From assembly GCF_004682055.1 (NCBI RefSeq), contig NZ_QUZU01000029.1, positions 22,439-86,438 of the forward strand: a stretch of 64,000 bases of DNA, read 5' to 3'. Position 1 is the stretch's first letter. Each line of letters begins with the position of its first letter. Below, piece after piece: positions 1 to 10,435 of this stretch. This stretch comes from Pseudomonas kairouanensis (lineage in GTDB: Bacteria; Pseudomonadota; Gammaproteobacteria; Pseudomonadales; Pseudomonadaceae). The position numbers and the translations under genes are program-made. The notes beneath the pieces were generated by a model. That model made no database searches. It saw only the letters and a program-made list of their open reading frames with translations, and was not told the DNA's origin.

Positions 1-618
1 AAAGCGCTGCTGGCTGATCATGTAGAAGTCATCGCAATGCGCAACGATCTCGTCAACATTGTGAGACGAGACCAACACCGCAACACCTTCCGCCGCCGCG
101 CCTTCCAGGCATCGCCAGATGTGATAGCGAAACTCTGGATCTACGCCCGCAGTGGGCTCATCCAGGATCACAAGGTCTGCATTGGCCGAGAGAAGCGACA
201 GCGTGAAAAACCAGCGCTTTTCTCCGTAGCTGCACAGGGAAGACTTTTTATTCCAGATTTCGCAGTAGCGCTCTGCAATGCCTGGGCTCCATTTTTCGAT
301 TTTTTCCAGAGCATGGGCTTGGGCGACCTGGGTATCAGCGCAAAAAATCATGATCATTTTGAAGATGTCGTACATACGAAACACCGGTGGCGTGCTGATG
401 ATTTGCGACAGGTACAGCAGTTTTGAGAACGCGTTGTGTATGTCACCGCTGTGCATTTTCTTGAGGCCACACACCACGTCAAAAAAGGTGGTTTTGCCTG
501 AGCCGTTAGGTCCCAGCAAACCGGAAATCGAACCGGCTTCGACTTTCAAGGAGGCACTCTTGAATAAGGTGTGGTGTGCGTAATTGACCCCTAGGGATGT
601 GACGATAAGTTCTTTCAT
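1..618 (-). CDS. ABC exporter ATP-binding protein (3' part missing)
   Basis: The minus-strand frame opens with ATG at 618 (MKELIVTSLGVNYAHHT) and stays open for 206 codons to the left edge, so the C-terminus lies outside the window. Walker A is GPNGSGKTT (about residues 37-45), the signature position is a degenerate SYGEKRW in place of LSGGQ, Walker B is LVILDEP, and the H-loop is SSHN. The fold is that of ABC-2-type exporter ATPases. The ATG overlaps the stop of the upstream permease (TGATG), so the two are translationally coupled and should form one exporter at the inner membrane. The substrate is unknown. Lipid, drug or peptide export are all possible, and the atypical signature prevents closer assignment. 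Confidence 0.85.
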   Translation of the reverse strand, partial: MKELIVTSLGVNYAHHTLFKSASLKVEAGSISGLLGPNGSGKTTFFDVVCGLKKMHSGDIHNAFSKLLYLSQIISTPPVFRMYDIFKMIMIFCADTQVAQAHALEKIEKWSPGIAERYCEIWNKKSSLCSYGEKRWFFTLSLLSANADLVILDEPTAGVDPEFRYHIWRCLEGAAAEGVAVLVSSHNVDEIVAHCDDFYMISQQRF

Positions 619-1361
619 CAGTACCGGCTCCATACGGGGTTGATGACAAGAAACCTGAGGGTTATCCAAAACGCAAAAAAGCAGGTCATGACAGCAACCA
701 ACACAACTATTATCGACTCGCTGACGCCCAGGCTCATTACTTGATTGGCCCACCACATGGGGTTGTAAACCTTGATCACCTCGAACAATCGATGAGAAGA
801 ATTTACGCTAGCGACACCCACCCCCAACATTAAAAAAGAGAGCACAGAAAAGGCAGTATTGGTATTTTGAAACCCCATAGGAATCAATGTAAACAACAGT
901 GAAATGGCAGAAAATAATACATAGCAAGTATAAAACCTCGCTAAAACATCAAAAAATTCCGCCACCGCCAACGGCCCAAAATAGGGCCGTGTGAAGCAGT
1001 AAAAAACAGTGCAATAAACTATTGATATAAAGGAATAAGCGAAATATTGCCCAAACAGGAAGATAGCCTTAGTACGGCCGGTATAGACAAAGGAGCGTAA
1101 AAAACCGCTTTCCCTTCGTCCTATAATGTAGAACGCCAGACCAAAGAACGCCACGCTACAGGCTACAAAGGCATAAAACCACGACGTCACTGACAGATAA
1201 TCTTCCGGCATCCCGTCTGCGTTCGACCGGGCATAAATAATCAAATAGAACGTAGTCACCGGAGATATCACCATCCAAAAAAGCGCAATGGGCTCTTTTA
1301 ACTGTTCCTTAACAAATAGCCCAGCCAGCAAAAACGGCTTGCACAACAAGTCGCTGCTCAT
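618..1361 (-). CDS. ABC-2 type permease of an exporter
   Basis: A 247-residue, very hydrophobic protein with about six membrane segments (for example FWMVISPVTTFYLIIYA, AFVACSVAFFGLAFYII and IIVVLVAVMTCFFAFWI), the usual size and topology of an ABC-2 permease. GAGGTGA lies just before the ATG at 1361. Its stop overlaps the start of the adjacent ATPase by one base. Codon use is clearly AT-richer than in the genes to the right, and the intergenic region upstream is AT-rich too, which suggests this exporter is accessory or acquired DNA. Whether an immunity, toxin or peptide gene accompanies it cannot be seen, because the operon continues off the left edge. Confidence 0.8.
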   Translation of the reverse strand: MSSDLLCKPFLLAGLFVKEQLKEPIALFWMVISPVTTFYLIIYARSNADGMPEDYLSVTSWFYAFVACSVAFFGLAFYIIGRRESGFLRSFVYTGRTKAIFLFGQYFAYSFISIVYCTVFYCFTRPYFGPLAVAEFFDVLARFYTCYVLFSAISLLFTLIPMGFQNTNTAFSVLSFLMLGVGVASVNSSHRLFEVIKVYNPMWWANQVMSLGVSESIIVVLVAVMTCFFAFWITLRFLVINPVWSRY

Positions 1362-1672
1362 AAATCACCTCATCGTCACCATTCATTCAAAAGCTAGCGA
1401 CTTTTGAGAGACAATCAAGGCTCGGACGTTTTCATACAACTAAACAATTCAGACATTTCACTCAACACAATCGGACGCCCAACAATTGCCTACCAGACAA
1501 CCAATAATTGTTTCGTCAATCTGAAAAATTAAGTACAGCCTGATTAACAACTTACTCAATACGCGCCCCAGCGCCCGACCTTACTGACTCAATAACAGAG
1601 GTTCTTTAAACGTGTGAAACCGCCCATAAAACCGACAGGTGGTCTTAGTTTTTCACCCCTTGCGCAACGAAG
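1362..1672. other. AT-rich gene-free region upstream of the exporter
   Basis: These 311 bases lie upstream of the exporter operon and beyond the 3' end of the sugar-type ATPase. Base composition drops sharply compared with the genes to the right. The exporter promoter must lie here, but no confident -35/-10 pair, operator or terminator was picked out. Confidence 0.5.
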
Positions 1673-2581
1673 TCACAGCTTGGGTGCCGCCTTCGAATCT
1701 TTGATCGGCACTTCCAACTGCCCCCCCTCCACCTGCTCCCGCACCGCCTTCCCCTCCGCCCGATTGCGGATAAACCCAGCACGGGTAAACCGCTCCAGAA
1801 ACGGCACCGCCAGGGCCTTGTCCGGCGTCAGTGTGGGTTGCTCGGCCACGTCGCCAAACAGGGTGTAGGCCGCCGAGGGCAGGTGCCGGGTGTTGAGGTC
1901 GCTGGTGAGGCGGCCTTCTTGCAGCACGATGGCGCGGTTGGTCACCCGTTGCAGGTCGGACAGGCGTTGGGAGATGTAGAGGATGGCCACGCCGCGGGCG
2001 CGTTGGCTGTCGATCAGGCCGAGCAGGCGTTCGGCGTCGGTTTCCGACAGGGCGGCGGTGGGTTCGTCGAGGATCAGCAGTTTGGGTTGCAGTACGAAAG
2101 CGCGGGCCAGTACCAGCAGGTGGCGGTCAGCGCGGCCAAGGCGCTCGACCGGGAGTTGCAGCGGCAGGTCCAGGCCCAGCCCGGCGGCGATGGTTTGGGC
2201 GCGTTGCAACAGGCTTTTGCGGTTGAGCAGAAAGTCGGCGTCGGGTGCGCCGAGTTCGTCGAGCAGCAGGTTCTCGGCCACGCTCAGGCCTGGGGCGATG
2301 GCGTCATCCGGGTTCTGATGCACCGCCACGATGCCGACGCGTCGTGCCGACAGCGGCGAAGTAAAGCGTTGCCGTTGGCCATCGACCCACAACTCACCGG
2401 CATCCGGGGTCAAGGTGCCGCTGAGGATTTTCACCAGGGTGGATTTACCTGCGCCCATGGCCCCCAGCAATGCCACCCCTTCGCCGGGATAAATGTCCAG
2501 GCTGACCTGATCCAGCGCCTTTTGGGCGCCGAAGGTCTTGCACAGATCACACAGTCGGATCAGGGGCTCGGGGTGGTTCAT
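1673..2581 (-). CDS. Orphan sugar-type ABC ATPase, single domain
   Basis: The 302-residue protein resembles the first half of RbsA/MglA-type sugar ATPases: Walker A GAMGAGKST (about 40-48), Q-loop VAVHQNP, Walker B LLILDEPTAAL and ILYISQRL in place of ISHRL. Family members usually carry two ATPase domains in about 500 residues; here a 70-residue tail of no recognised domain follows the first. The signature loop reads LGRADRHL rather than LS(V/G)GxQ, so catalysis or partner contacts may be altered. No sugar-type permease or binding protein is nearby. A 145-bp gap separates it from the alpha/beta hydrolase upstream. It may be a remnant of a lost transporter or a subunit recruited by another system. 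Confidence 0.75.
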   Translation of the reverse strand: MNHPEPLIRLCDLCKTFGAQKALDQVSLDIYPGEGVALLGAMGAGKSTLVKILSGTLTPDAGELWVDGQRQRFTSPLSARRVGIVAVHQNPDDAIAPGLSVAENLLLDELGAPDADFLLNRKSLLQRAQTIAAGLGLDLPLQLPVERLGRADRHLLVLARAFVLQPKLLILDEPTAALSETDAERLLGLIDSQRARGVAILYISQRLSDLQRVTNRAIVLQEGRLTSDLNTRHLPSAAYTLFGDVAEQPTLTPDKALAVPFLERFTRAGFIRNRAEGKAVREQVEGGQLEVPIKDSKAAPKL

Positions 2582-2726
2582 GGCTCATCTCTAAGGCGCA
2601 ACGGTGACTCATTACAGCGCGAAAAAACGCTGATTTACACCAAACAACAATGAGTTAGGCCCCGGATTAAATGCATTACCTCATGAACAATCCAATAGCT
2701 GAATCGCATAGCAAAAAGTTTTTGAG

Positions 2727-3563
2727 TTATAAGGCCCTTGCCAGCAATTTGTTGAATGCTTTCAGCACCGCGTCCGGCTTTTCCAGCATCAACTGGTGAC
2801 CGCAGGCCTCCAGCACCTGGAAGTCGGCATTCGGCACCTGCGCGGCCAACGCCTGGCCACCGCTGGCCGGGGTGAGGCCATCGCTGTCGCCAGCCAGCAC
2901 GCTGATCGGCAGGGCCAGGCTGGGGATCTGTTCGGCGTCCGGCCATTGGGCGTTCTTGGTCAGGGCCTTGAACATATGCAGGCGGTTGCGCTCGGTGAGT
3001 TTCTCTTCATAGGCCACCAGTGCCGGGTCGGCCGTGGCATGCCAGGCGCGTTCACGAAAGCCCTTGGCCAGGACCGGACGCAGCCATTCCAGGATCCAGG
3101 CCGGTAGCGCCAACAAGCCACCGCTGACCTGCGGACGATACAGCTGAGTACCCAGCAGCAGCGCGGCGTCGATCTTTACCGTCGGCCTGGCCAGTAAGGC
3201 GCTGAGGCTCAGGCCAGTGCCAAAGGAATGGGCGACGATCAGGTTTCGCGTGCCGGCATAGCGCTGCAGGATCGCCAGGTAGTCCGCCACCAACTCATGC
3301 CAGGCGTAGGCCTGGTCGTCACGCGGGCGAGCACTGTCGCCATGCCCCAGCAGGTCCCAGGCCACCAGGCTGTAGCCCTCGGCCTTGAGGGCCTGCCATT
3401 GCGGGCGCCATTGGTCTTTGTTGCCGCCGGCGCCGTGGCAGAAGAACACCACCGTCTCGGCTTGGGTAGTGCCGGGGTGGTGGGCGATGCTCAGGGTGCG
3501 GTGGGGGCGGATGTCCAAGGGTTGGCCTTGGACTATTGGCAATTGTGCAAAGGCGTCACTCAT
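2727..3563 (-). CDS. alpha/beta hydrolase
   Basis: A 278-residue alpha/beta hydrolase. The oxyanion region is FFCHGAGGNKDQW, the nucleophile elbow is AHSFGTG (Ser about residue 116), the acidic residue sits in AGDSDG and the catalytic His in CGHQLM near the C-terminus. No signal peptide is visible, so it is probably cytoplasmic. The start MSDAFAQLPIV at 3563 was chosen over an upstream one because GAGGA precedes it and the longer frame would run into a palindromic repeat. It follows the ABC importer operon on the same strand after a 67-bp gap holding that repeat, and may hydrolyse an imported ester, thioester or amide. The substrate is not determinable from the sequence. Confidence 0.85.
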   Translation of the reverse strand: MSDAFAQLPIVQGQPLDIRPHRTLSIAHHPGTTQAETVVFFCHGAGGNKDQWRPQWQALKAEGYSLVAWDLLGHGDSARPRDDQAYAWHELVADYLAILQRYAGTRNLIVAHSFGTGLSLSALLARPTVKIDAALLLGTQLYRPQVSGGLLALPAWILEWLRPVLAKGFRERAWHATADPALVAYEEKLTERNRLHMFKALTKNAQWPDAEQIPSLALPISVLAGDSDGLTPASGGQALAAQVPNADFQVLEACGHQLMLEKPDAVLKAFNKLLARAL

Positions 3564-3597
3564 AAACACCACATTCCTCGGTAAATAAACTCGGTTG

Positions 3598-3630
3598 AAA
3601 ATGTGGGAGCGGGCTTGCTCGCTCCCACAT

Positions 3631-3632
<2 letters not shown>
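3598..3632. repeat. REP-like palindrome, single compact copy
   Basis: AATGTGGGAGCGGGCTTGCT followed directly by CGCTCCCACATTT forms one hairpin with nearly perfect arms. It lies between the importer ATPase stop and the hydrolase gene and reaches the ATPase stop codon. It may act as an mRNA-stabilising or attenuating hairpin. Confidence 0.8.
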
Positions 3633-5222
<1,590 letters not shown>

Positions 5223-5226
<4 letters not shown>

Positions 5227-6050
5227 AGCGACCTCTCCGGTTCAAAGGCCACGCGCAGGCCTTCGCCCACCCGGTTGACGGCCAGCACGCACAGCACAAT
5301 CGCCAGCCCCGGCAAGAAGCTCATCCACCAGGCGTCACGCAGCAGGCCACGGGAGGCGTTGATCATGTAGCCCCAGCTCATGGCCTCGGGGTCGCTCAAG
5401 CCCAGAAAGGCCAGCGCTGCCTCGGTGAGGATCGCGGTGGCCATTACAAAGGTCATGGTCACCAGCAATGGCGCCAGGGCGTTGGGCAGGATTTGCTGGG
5501 TAACGATGCCCCATGGCGACTGCCCCAGCACCCGCGCCGCCTGCACGAATTCGCGCTGGCGCAAGGTCAGGAATTCACTGCGCACCAGCCGCGCTACGGC
5601 CGGCCACGCCACCAGTGAGATAGCCAGCACGATGGAGCCCAGGGACGGTTCCAGCACGGCCACCAGGATCACCGCCAGCACCAACTGCGGAATGATCTGG
5701 AAGAACTCCGCGATGCGCATCAACACGCCGTCGAGCCAGCCGCCGAAGTAGCCGGCGATAGCGCCGACAATCAGCCCCACCAGCAAGGTCGAGAGACTCG
5801 CCAGCGCGCCAACGGCCAGGGACACGCGGGCGCCGTAGAGCAAGCCGCTGCCCAGGTCACGACCAAGCAGGTCACTGCCCAGCCAATGGGCGGCATCCTG
5901 GAACGGCGGCAGCATCGGCTGGGTGTTCATTTCCCAGGGCGAGCTGTCGGTCAGCCACGGCGCCGTCAGCGCCAGCGCGGCCAGCAATAACAAAAACACC
6001 GCGCCCAGCAGCGCCGATGGCTGGCGGATAAAACGCTTGAGTACCGCCAT
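5223..6050 (-). CDS. Oligopeptide/nickel-type ABC permease (DppC-like)
   Basis: A 275-residue inner-membrane permease of the DppC/OppC family. It has an N-terminal anchor, GSDLLGRDLGSGLLYGARVSL before the core, five further membrane segments, and the EAA loop VQAARVLGQSPWGIVTQQILPN that contacts the ATPase. It pairs with the DppB-like permease upstream, whose stop overlaps its start. Substrate specificity is set by the binding protein at 7024-8607. Confidence 0.95.
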
Positions 6051-7027
6051 CAGCCCTGTCCTCCGGCACCAATACGCGGGTCGAGGAAACGGCAGATCAC
6101 ATCGGTCAACACGTTAAAGCCCACCACCAGAATCGAGATCACCAGAAAGCCGCCCATCAACACGCCATAGTCGCGTTGAGCGAGGGAGTCGTACATCAAG
6201 CGGCCGATGCCGGGCCAGGAATACACCACCTCCACCAACAGGGCGCCGCTGGCCAGTTGGCCCAGTTGCAAACCGGCGAAGGTCACCACCGGCAGCAAGG
6301 CATTGCGCAGCACATGCACATACAGAATCCGGCGCGGGTGCAGGCCCTTGGCGTGAGCGGTGCGTACGTATTCCTGCCCGAGGGCGTCGAGCACGGCGGC
6401 GCGGGTCAGGTGGATATACAGGGCCAAAAACAGCACGCTCAGGGACAGGCACGGCAGCAGCAAGTGCTGCAGGCGGTCGAGCAGCGAGAAGTCACGGCCC
6501 ACGGTTTCCATGCCGAACGCCGGGAGCCAATCCAGGCTCACGGAAAACAGCAAAATCATCAGCATCGCCAGCCAGAACGGCGGCATCGCAAACAACAACA
6601 GGGCGCCTTGGGAGATCACCCCATCGAGCCAGTGCCGTTTCTGCCGGGCACGCGCCGCCAGCACCCCCAAGGTCACCCCCAGCACCGACGACAGCACAAA
6701 CGCCGAGCCCATCAAGGCCAGCGTGGCTGGCAAGCGTTCGCTGATCAGCGCCCACACCGTGGTCTGGTTGCGATAGGAATAGCCCAGGTCCAGGTGGGCG
6801 ATATGGCCCAGGTAGATCAGCAACTGGTGCAGCAGCGGCTTGTCCAGGCCCATGGTCTGGCGCAACTGCTCGATAAACTGCACATCGTCCACCCCCGCTT
6901 CACCGGCCAGCAGCAACGCCGGGTCGCCCGGCGCCAGGCGGATCAACAGGAAGCTCAACACCAGCACCGCCACCACCATCAGCAGCGCCTTGAACAGGCG
7001 CCCGCCGAGATACAGCACGCCGTTCAT
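6050..7027 (-). CDS. Oligopeptide/nickel-type ABC permease (DppB-like)
   Basis: A 325-residue inner-membrane permease of the DppB/OppB family. The N-terminal segment VVAVLVLSFLLIRLAPGDPA is characteristic, and the EAA loop is YVRTAHAKGLHPRRILYVHVLR. Six membrane segments are expected. Its ATG overlaps the stop of the binding-protein gene by four bases and its stop overlaps the start of the DppC-like gene by one base, so the two permeases are co-translated and probably form the heterodimeric channel. Confidence 0.95.
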   Translation of the reverse strand: MNGVLYLGGRLFKALLMVVAVLVLSFLLIRLAPGDPALLLAGEAGVDDVQFIEQLRQTMGLDKPLLHQLLIYLGHIAHLDLGYSYRNQTTVWALISERLPATLALMGSAFVLSSVLGVTLGVLAARARQKRHWLDGVISQGALLLFAMPPFWLAMLMILLFSVSLDWLPAFGMETVGRDFSLLDRLQHLLLPCLSLSVLFLALYIHLTRAAVLDALGQEYVRTAHAKGLHPRRILYVHVLRNALLPVVTFAGLQLGQLASGALLVEVVYSWPGIGRLMYDSLAQRDYGVLMGGFLVISILVVGFNVLTDVICRFLDPRIGAGGQG

Positions 7028-8607
7028 GGCGCCGGGGCGTCGAGGTAGACGCTTTCGTAGTCTTCGTTAAGGCTGGTGGCGGTTTGCAGCAGGTTTTTCA
7101 CTTGCTTGTGAAACAGCGTCGGGTAGCGCATTTCGAAGATCGGTGCGATGGGCAGGTCGGTGTTCAGTCGGTTTTCCAGCTGGCTGTAGAGTTGGGTACG
7201 CTGCGGGCCCTGCGGCGTGTCGGCAACCTTGGCCCACAAGGCGTCCGCCTCGGGGCTGTTGTAGCCGCTGACATTGGCAAACGGCGAGGTCTTGAGAATG
7301 TAGTCGGAGCGGAACAGGTAGGCGCTGGTCAGGTACGGGTCGCCGATCTGGAAGATAAAGTTGTAGGTCAGGTCGAAGTCCCAATCACTGACGCGCTGGA
7401 ACCAGGTGGCCGAATCCGACGTCACCACCTGCACCTTGAAGCCCAAGGGTTGCAACGATTGCTTGGTGTACTCGGCCAGGCGCTCCCAGGCGCCACCCTT
7501 CTCGCCGTTGAGCAGGCGGATACGCACCGCGCCCACATCCACGCCCGACTCAGCGATCAGCGCCTTGGCTTTTTTCACGTCATAGGCGTACTGCGGCAAC
7601 TGCGGGTCGTGGTACGGCGAGGTCGACACAAACGGCCCCTGGGCGACTTTGCCCGAGCCAAAGAAGATGTTGTCGACAATGAACTGGCGGTTCAGCGCAT
7701 ACAGGATCGCCTGGCGCACCTTGGGGTTGTTCAACGGCGGCTTGCGCGTGTTGATCTGCAAGAAGGCCAGGCCCGAGTACAGCTCCCAGCCCTTCTCCGA
7801 CGACTGCACATCCGGCAAGGCCGTGAGGCGCTTGAGGTCGGAATAGTCGGCATCGCCGCTGCGCAGCACTTGCACGTCATTGCGCTCGAAGGCTGCGGCG
7901 CGGGAGGAACCATCGGGGATCACGTGGAAGATGATGCTGTCGAGGTGCGGCAGGCCTTTTTTCCAGTAGTTAGGGTTTTTGGCCAGCTTGATGTAGGCAC
8001 CGCGCTTCCATTCCACGAACACAAACGGGCCAGTGCCGACCGGCTTGAGGTTATAGGGGTTGTTACGAAAATCGGTGTTCTCGTAGAGGTGCTTGGGCAC
8101 CACCGGGCGCAAGCCGCTGCCCAGGGCCGAGAGCAAGGGGGCGAAGGGTTTCTTCAACTTGAACACCACCTGCTGCGGGCCCGTGGCGGTGATGCTGTCC
8201 ACGTACTCGGTGATGATCCCGCCCAGGCGCTTGTCCACTTCGGGGTAGAAGGTCTGGAAGCTGAACACCACATCATCGGCGGTGAAGGCTGGGCCATCGT
8301 GCCAGTGCACGTTGTCTTGCAGCGTGAAGGTGTAGGTGAGGCCGTCCGGGGAAATGGTCCAGGACTTGGCCAGCACCGGTTTGGGGTTGAGGTCGGTGTC
8401 GAAGGTCAGCAGGCCTTGCAGCACCTTGCCGCTCACGTATTGGGTGGACACATGGCTGACCACGCCGTGCATCAGCGACGGCGGCTCGGGCTGGGCCACC
8501 AGGTTCAACACCCCGCCCTCCTGGGGTTGCGCCTGGGCCTGGCCGGCCAGCAACGCGGTGCACAGGCCAATGGATGACAGGGCGCGGCGGAAAGAGAATG
8601 GGCGCAT
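7024..8607 (-). CDS. Periplasmic family-5 substrate-binding protein
   Basis: A 527-residue SBP_bac_5 protein. The signal peptide ends near AGQAQA and is followed by the typical opening GGVLNLVAQPEPPSLMHG. Other family marks are WTISPDGLTYTFTLQDNVHWHDG and PNYWKKGLPHLDSIIF. Known ligands of this family include oligopeptides, glutathione, nickel and opines; the ligand here cannot be read from the sequence. It is the first gene of the importer operon. A sigma-54 promoter lies 37-53 bases upstream of its start, so its expression probably needs an enhancer-binding activator. Confidence 0.92.
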   Translation of the reverse strand: MRPFSFRRALSSIGLCTALLAGQAQAQPQEGGVLNLVAQPEPPSLMHGVVSHVSTQYVSGKVLQGLLTFDTDLNPKPVLAKSWTISPDGLTYTFTLQDNVHWHDGPAFTADDVVFSFQTFYPEVDKRLGGIITEYVDSITATGPQQVVFKLKKPFAPLLSALGSGLRPVVPKHLYENTDFRNNPYNLKPVGTGPFVFVEWKRGAYIKLAKNPNYWKKGLPHLDSIIFHVIPDGSSRAAAFERNDVQVLRSGDADYSDLKRLTALPDVQSSEKGWELYSGLAFLQINTRKPPLNNPKVRQAILYALNRQFIVDNIFFGSGKVAQGPFVSTSPYHDPQLPQYAYDVKKAKALIAESGVDVGAVRIRLLNGEKGGAWERLAEYTKQSLQPLGFKVQVVTSDSATWFQRVSDWDFDLTYNFIFQIGDPYLTSAYLFRSDYILKTSPFANVSGYNSPEADALWAKVADTPQGPQRTQLYSQLENRLNTDLPIAPIFEMRYPTLFHKQVKNLLQTATSLNEDYESVYLDAPAP

Positions 8608-8643
8608 GAAGGCTCCTCGAATGGAAAAGTTCTACGAGGGATT

Positions 8644-8660
8644 TTGCAAGGGCTGTGCCA
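8644..8660 (-). promoter_or_regulatory. Sigma-54 promoter of the ABC importer operon
   Basis: Read on the minus strand the sequence is TGGCACAGCCCTTGCAA. The GG (-24) and GC (-12) are 12 bases apart and match the sigma-54 consensus TGGCACG-N4-TTGC(A/T) almost fully. Transcription would start near 8634, about 27 bases before the binding-protein ATG. The first 15 bases are identical to those of the promoter at 12253. Confidence 0.85.
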
Positions 8661-8763
8661 TGGGGGCTTGGGCCAGGGCTTGTTGCAATCAGCGGTGATC
8701 GGGCTGATGAAAAATCCACAGTGATTCGCGCGAGTGTGCAAAAAGCAGCAGCAAAACCATCCC

Positions 8764-8870
8764 AATGTGGGAGGGGCGGTGCGACGATTCGACTTGCCCC
8801 CGATAGCGGTATATCAGAGACAAATGGGCAAGCTGACACACTGCTATCGGGAGCAAGCCCCCTCCCACAT
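8764..8870. repeat. REP-like inverted pair
   Basis: The left arm AATGTGGGAGGGGC and right arm TATCGGGAGCAAGCC, then CCCTCCCACAT, enclose a short spacer. This is the Pseudomonas-type palindromic repeat pair. It sits between the two sigma-54 promoters. Confidence 0.8.
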
Positions 8871-8889
8871 CGACTGTGTAGTGTTCAGG

Positions 8890-8906
8890 TGGCACAGGGT
8901 TTGCCC
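8890..8906 (+). promoter_or_regulatory. Sigma-54 promoter of the TPR gene
   Basis: TGGCACAGGGTTTGCCC has GG at 8891-8892 and GC at 8903-8904, the required 12-base offset. It lies about 50 bases upstream of the TPR gene start. Confidence 0.75.
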
Positions 8907-8941
8907 TGTCATCTCCATCTGACCCCACGAGCCTTAACCCC

Positions 8942-10303
8942 ATGTCACTGGATTACCTGGGCAACCCCCTCGACACCCTCAACCCTTCCACCCGCCAGGG
9001 TGTGGACGACTTCATCGGCGGCTTCCTCAGCTACCAGCCGCGCGCCGAAGGCATCCTCGCTGCGGCCGATGCCGACCCCGACTCGGCCCTGGCCAACGCC
9101 TTCGCCGGTTTGCTGCTGATGTTCATCGAGTCGCCCGAGGGCCCAAGCCTGGCCGAGCACTACCGCCAGCGCGCCGCCGCCGTGAACAGCGACCACCCGC
9201 GCGCCCAGCTGTACCTGGCCGCGCTGCAGGCCTGGATCCACGACGACCTCGACCAGGTCCTGCACCTGAGCGAACACCTGCTGGACCGCTACCCCCGCGA
9301 CCTGTTCGCCGCCAAGCTCAACCAGTACCTGGAGTTCAACCGCGGCAACTGGCCCGCACTGCTGCGCATCGGCCTGAAAGCCACCTCTGGCGCGCCCGAC
9401 ATCGCCCACAGCCATGGCCTGCTGGCCTTCGCCTTCGAGCAGTGCCACCTGCTGGAAGAAGCCGAAACCAGTGCCCGAGAGGCATTGCGCCTGCAACCCT
9501 CGGAACCCTGGGCGCAACATGCGTTGGCCCATGTGATGCTGACCCAAGGCCGTATCGAGGAAGGCACTGAGTTCCTGGAAGGCGTGGCCCATCACTGGGC
9601 GGGTTTGAACTCCTTCATGTACACCCACAACTGGTGGCACCTGGCGCTGTTCTACCTGGCGCGGGGTGAAGACCAACGGGTGCTGGAGATTTACGACCAG
9701 CACGTATGGGGCATCCTCCCGGAATACTCCCAGGACCAGGTGGGCGCTGTGTCGTTGCTGGCGCGCCTGGAACTGGCAGGGATCGATGTGGGCCAGCGCT
9801 GGCAGGCATTGGCGCCATACCTGCAACGGCGCGTGGGGGATACCGTGCAGCCGTTCCTGAGCGTGCAGTATTTGTACGGCCTGGCGCGGGCCGGCAAGCC
9901 CGAGGCGGATGAGCTGTTGGCAGCGTTGCACGAACACAGTGTTGCTGCGCGCCCGGTATGGGGTGAGGTGACCCTGCCGTTGGCCAAGGGCTTGCTGGCC
10001 CATGCCCGAGGGCACTGGCAACAGGCGCTGGAGCAACTGACAATCGCCCTGCCGCGCCTGAATGAAATCGGCGGCAGCCATGCGCAGCGGGATCTGTTTG
10101 CCCAGGTGGAGTTGGATGCGCGGTTGAAGGCTGGGGATTGGTTTGGCGCGCAGCAAACGCTGGAGTTGCGCCGTCGGTATGACGGATGGGATGTGCCGAC
10201 GAATCGGAGTTTGGGGCGGGTGTATCAAGCGCTGGGCTTGCCTGAACAGGCGGATAAGGCCCAAGCCCGATTACAAACAGTGATAGGCCCCAAAGAAAAA
10301 TAA
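8942..10303 (+). CDS. TPR protein of the TTC38-like family
   Basis: A 453-residue soluble protein with no signal peptide, built of helical tetratricopeptide-type repeats (for example DIAHSHGLLAFAFEQCHLLEEA, then EPWAQHALAHVMLTQGRIEEG). The stretch NSFMYTHNWWHLALFYLARGE is typical of TTC38-like proteins. No catalytic motif was recognised; a scaffold or binding role is likely. It has its own sigma-54 promoter, divergent from the importer, so it probably serves the same regulon although its function is unknown. The ribosome binding site is weak: only CGAGCCTTAACCCC precedes the ATG. Confidence 0.8.
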   Translation: MSLDYLGNPLDTLNPSTRQGVDDFIGGFLSYQPRAEGILAAADADPDSALANAFAGLLLMFIESPEGPSLAEHYRQRAAAVNSDHPRAQLYLAALQAWIHDDLDQVLHLSEHLLDRYPRDLFAAKLNQYLEFNRGNWPALLRIGLKATSGAPDIAHSHGLLAFAFEQCHLLEEAETSAREALRLQPSEPWAQHALAHVMLTQGRIEEGTEFLEGVAHHWAGLNSFMYTHNWWHLALFYLARGEDQRVLEIYDQHVWGILPEYSQDQVGAVSLLARLELAGIDVGQRWQALAPYLQRRVGDTVQPFLSVQYLYGLARAGKPEADELLAALHEHSVAARPVWGEVTLPLAKGLLAHARGHWQQALEQLTIALPRLNEIGGSHAQRDLFAQVELDARLKAGDWFGAQQTLELRRRYDGWDVPTNRSLGRVYQALGLPEQADKAQARLQTVIGPKEK

Positions 10304-10348
10304 CAGCCGCGCAATAGCGTTTCGCGATGAAAACCGGCCCCGTTAAAC

Positions 10349-10364
10349 CTGTCACTTTTGACAG
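10349..10364. promoter_or_regulatory. Inverted repeat CTGTCA-N4-TGACAG
   Basis: Perfect six-base arms around CTTT, about 72 bases upstream of the small gene at 10436. The right arm includes TTGACA, a possible -35 element, so a repressor bound here could block a sigma-70 promoter. No matching operator elsewhere in the window was noticed. Confidence 0.4.
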
Positions 10365-10435
10365 TTCAACAACCGGCTAAATTCTGGAAAATGGAGCAGC
10401 ACAGTGAAATAAATTGCTCTTTCAGGAATCCCGTC

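Larger units (their letters stand above)
8608..8941. promoter_or_regulatory. Divergent control region with two sigma-54 promoters
   Basis: This 334-base gap separates the importer operon (minus) from the TPR gene (plus). It holds a sigma-54 promoter for each direction (8644-8660 and 8890-8906), a REP-like pair between them, and a small inverted repeat TCAGC-N9-GCTGA at 8689-8707. Activator sites should lie between the promoters, but none was identified with confidence. Confidence 0.7.
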
